Source: Bifidobacteriaceae bacterium
Lineage (GTDB): Bacteria; Actinomycetota; Actinomycetes; Actinomycetales; WQXJ01
Assembly: GCA_031265345.1 (NCBI GenBank)
Contig: JAISCU010000080.1
Coordinates: 1-14,939, forward strand
Direction of reading: 5' to 3'
DNA: 14,939 bases
Shown: positions 14,069 through 14,939 of the stretch, one piece after another
Layout: each line of letters starts with the position of its first letter
How positions within the stretch are numbered: position 1 is the first letter of the stretch
Translations under genes and position numbers: made by a program
Notes under the pieces: model-generated
What the model was told of the DNA's origin: nothing
Database searches by the model: none
The model's input: only the letters and a program-made list of their open reading frames with translations

Positions 14069-14553
14069 ATTCCCGCCGCCGGCGCGGCGGCGATCCGGTC
14101 CTGGTAGGGGGCGCGCGGGTCGCGGCCTTCCGGGCCGGCCCCGGTCCGCGCCGCCTGGGGGGCGGCGGGCGCGGCGTGCTGGGCGCGCCGCGGGGTCCGG
14201 TCCACCTGGTAGGCGGTCATGGCGGCGTCGTGGCCGATGCGGCGCGCGTTGAACTCCTCCCAGTCGGTCTCGGCGCCGTCCGGGCCGGCGGCCCGGCGGG
14301 TGTGGACGCGGCCCTCCGCGACGAACCGGTCGCCTTTCCTGAACACGGCGGCGGCCTTCTCGGCCTGCCGCCCGAACACGACCAAGTCGTGGTAGGACGG
14401 CTCGCCCTGCGTGAACGAACCGTCCTCGTTCGGGGTGTAGTGCTCCTGCCCGACCCGCATGTACGCGCGCGGCTGGCCGCCGTCCGGGCGGGACAGGACC
14501 GGGTCCGTCACCACGAACCCGCTCATCGACGCCTGCGTCTTGATTGGCCTCAC
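14065..14553 (-). CDS. ssb: Single-stranded DNA-binding protein (element-encoded)
   Basis: Coats single-stranded DNA during replication, transfer or recombination of the element. Its 162 residues contain an OB fold at about 8-118: FVVTDPVLSRPDGGQPRAYMRVGQEHY, SYHDLVVFGRQAEKAAAVFRKGDRFVAEGRVH, then EEFNARRIGHDAAM. LVVFGRQAEKAA and GDRFVAEGRV are the family core. The rest (119-162) is Ala/Pro/Arg-rich, and the protein ends in RIAAAPAAGM without the acidic DDDIPF-type tip that chromosomal SSBs use to recruit partners. The GTG at 14553 overlaps the methyltransferase stop (GTGA) and has GAGGAG about 7 nt upstream; the internal Met10 is a weaker alternative. Confidence 0.9.
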   Translation of the reverse strand: MRPIKTQASMSGFVVTDPVLSRPDGGQPRAYMRVGQEHYTPNEDGSFTQGEPSYHDLVVFGRQAEKAAAVFRKGDRFVAEGRVHTRRAAGPDGAETDWEEFNARRIGHDAAMTAYQVDRTPRRAQHAAPAAPQAARTGAGPEGRDPRAPYQDRIAAAPAAGM

Positions 14554-14939
14554 AGCTGTCTCCTCAACTCGTCTTGGCCGCCGTCCGGTTCGGGCGGCCC
14601 TCCACCGTCAAGTGCGCGCCCCGCCCCGCAGCCCCGGCTGTCGGGCTCCGGCGGGTTGGCGCCGGCCCGGCGGGCGGCGGCGACCAGGACCCGCAACGCC
14701 AGGGCGGCCTGCTGCGGGACGACCCCGTTGCCGAGCATCTTGAGCTGCTGGCGGCGCGTCAGCCCGAGCGCCGGATCCGTCACCCACCCGCAGTCGAGGC
14801 CGGCGAGCCATTCGACTGCGGCCGGGTTGGGCCGCATGACTCCTTTCCGGTCGGGCAGGCACGGCGGCGGCGGCTCCCTTCCGGTCTTGGCCGCCCAGTG
14901 GTCCGCGGACCGCTGCCACGCCCCCCAGGGGCGGCCCGG
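14550..14939 (-). CDS. Cytosine-5 DNA methyltransferase, C-terminal part (5' end beyond window)
   Basis: 129 residues of a phage/element-type C5 methyltransferase are visible; the open frame runs to the window edge. WGAWQRSADHWAAKTGREPPPP, then MRPNPAAVEWLAGLDCGWVTD, then LTRRQQLKMLGNGVVPQQAALAL match the conserved C-terminal region of these enzymes. GNGV corresponds to motif X, which packs against the SAM site; the VEWLAGL segment is the usual VEWMMGLP. The catalytic PC motif and target recognition domain lie outside. The tail after motif X (about 40 residues) is Gly/Pro/Asp-rich and unremarkable. It is the first gene in view of the operon with ssb and DUF4913, and likely protects element DNA from host restriction. 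An internal ATG at 14837 is not the true start, since homology continues upstream. Confidence 0.85.
   Translation of the reverse strand, partial: PGRPWGAWQRSADHWAAKTGREPPPPCLPDRKGVMRPNPAAVEWLAGLDCGWVTDPALGLTRRQQLKMLGNGVVPQQAALALRVLVAAARRAGANPPEPDSRGCGAGRALDGGGPPEPDGGQDELRRQL

Noticed and set aside
13382..14252. Plus-strand open frames opposite DUF4913 and ssb
   Set aside because: Complement of the minus-strand operon, whose genes overlap by 4 bp and carry recognisable domains.

Overview
The window looks like chromosomal DNA from a high-GC Gram-positive bacterium, an actinomycete. This rests on strong GC bias, frequent GTG and TTG starts, a GTP-dependent PEP carboxykinase, and a mobile-element gene set (DUF4913-like protein, SSB, phage-type C5 methyltransferase) typical of Actinobacteria. 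Genus cannot be read from the sequence alone.

Layout. (1) 1-442, minus: an AbrB-type antitoxin and a PIN toxin (vapBC) cut by the left edge. (2) 709-1668, plus: a ribokinase-family sugar kinase. (3) 1769-3517, minus: a second vapBC pair with a palindromic operator, followed by an NAD(P)-dependent epimerase/reductase-like protein. (4) 3795-5642, minus: pckG, gluconeogenic PEP carboxykinase. (5) 5843-7633, plus: the C-terminal half of an RND efflux pump; the N-terminal half is absent. (6) 7634-8560: a 0.9-kb gene-free stretch filled with palindromic repeats, including four tandem units that each carry a perfect 8-bp-stem hairpin. (7) 8561-9847, minus: purA. (8) 9974-11368, plus, divergent from purA: nagA with two long insertions, one almost pure glycine. 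(9) 11547-11620, plus: tRNA-Pro(CGG) with its terminator. (10) 11744 to the right edge: one end of an integrative element whose tyrosine integrase points at the tRNA gene, with an excisionase-like HTH protein, a DUF4913-like protein, SSB and the C-terminus of a cytosine-5 DNA methyltransferase.

The housekeeping part handles central and sugar metabolism (PEP from oxaloacetate, AMP synthesis, amino-sugar salvage, sugar phosphorylation), but the genes are mostly separate transcription units. The two vapBC pairs, the pump remnant and the repeat-rich gap suggest a plastic region next to a tRNA used as an integration site. In the mobile element, methyltransferase, SSB and DUF4913 genes overlap by 4 bp (GTGA) and so form an operon running toward the integrase; the excisionase gene faces it across a strong hairpin terminator.

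The least explained material is the set of intergenic palindrome families. The 13-bp GATGCCGCC hairpin recurs in several gaps, the 57-bp palindrome occurs twice, and the approximately 93-bp tandem hairpin array occurs once. No CRISPR array or rRNA was seen.
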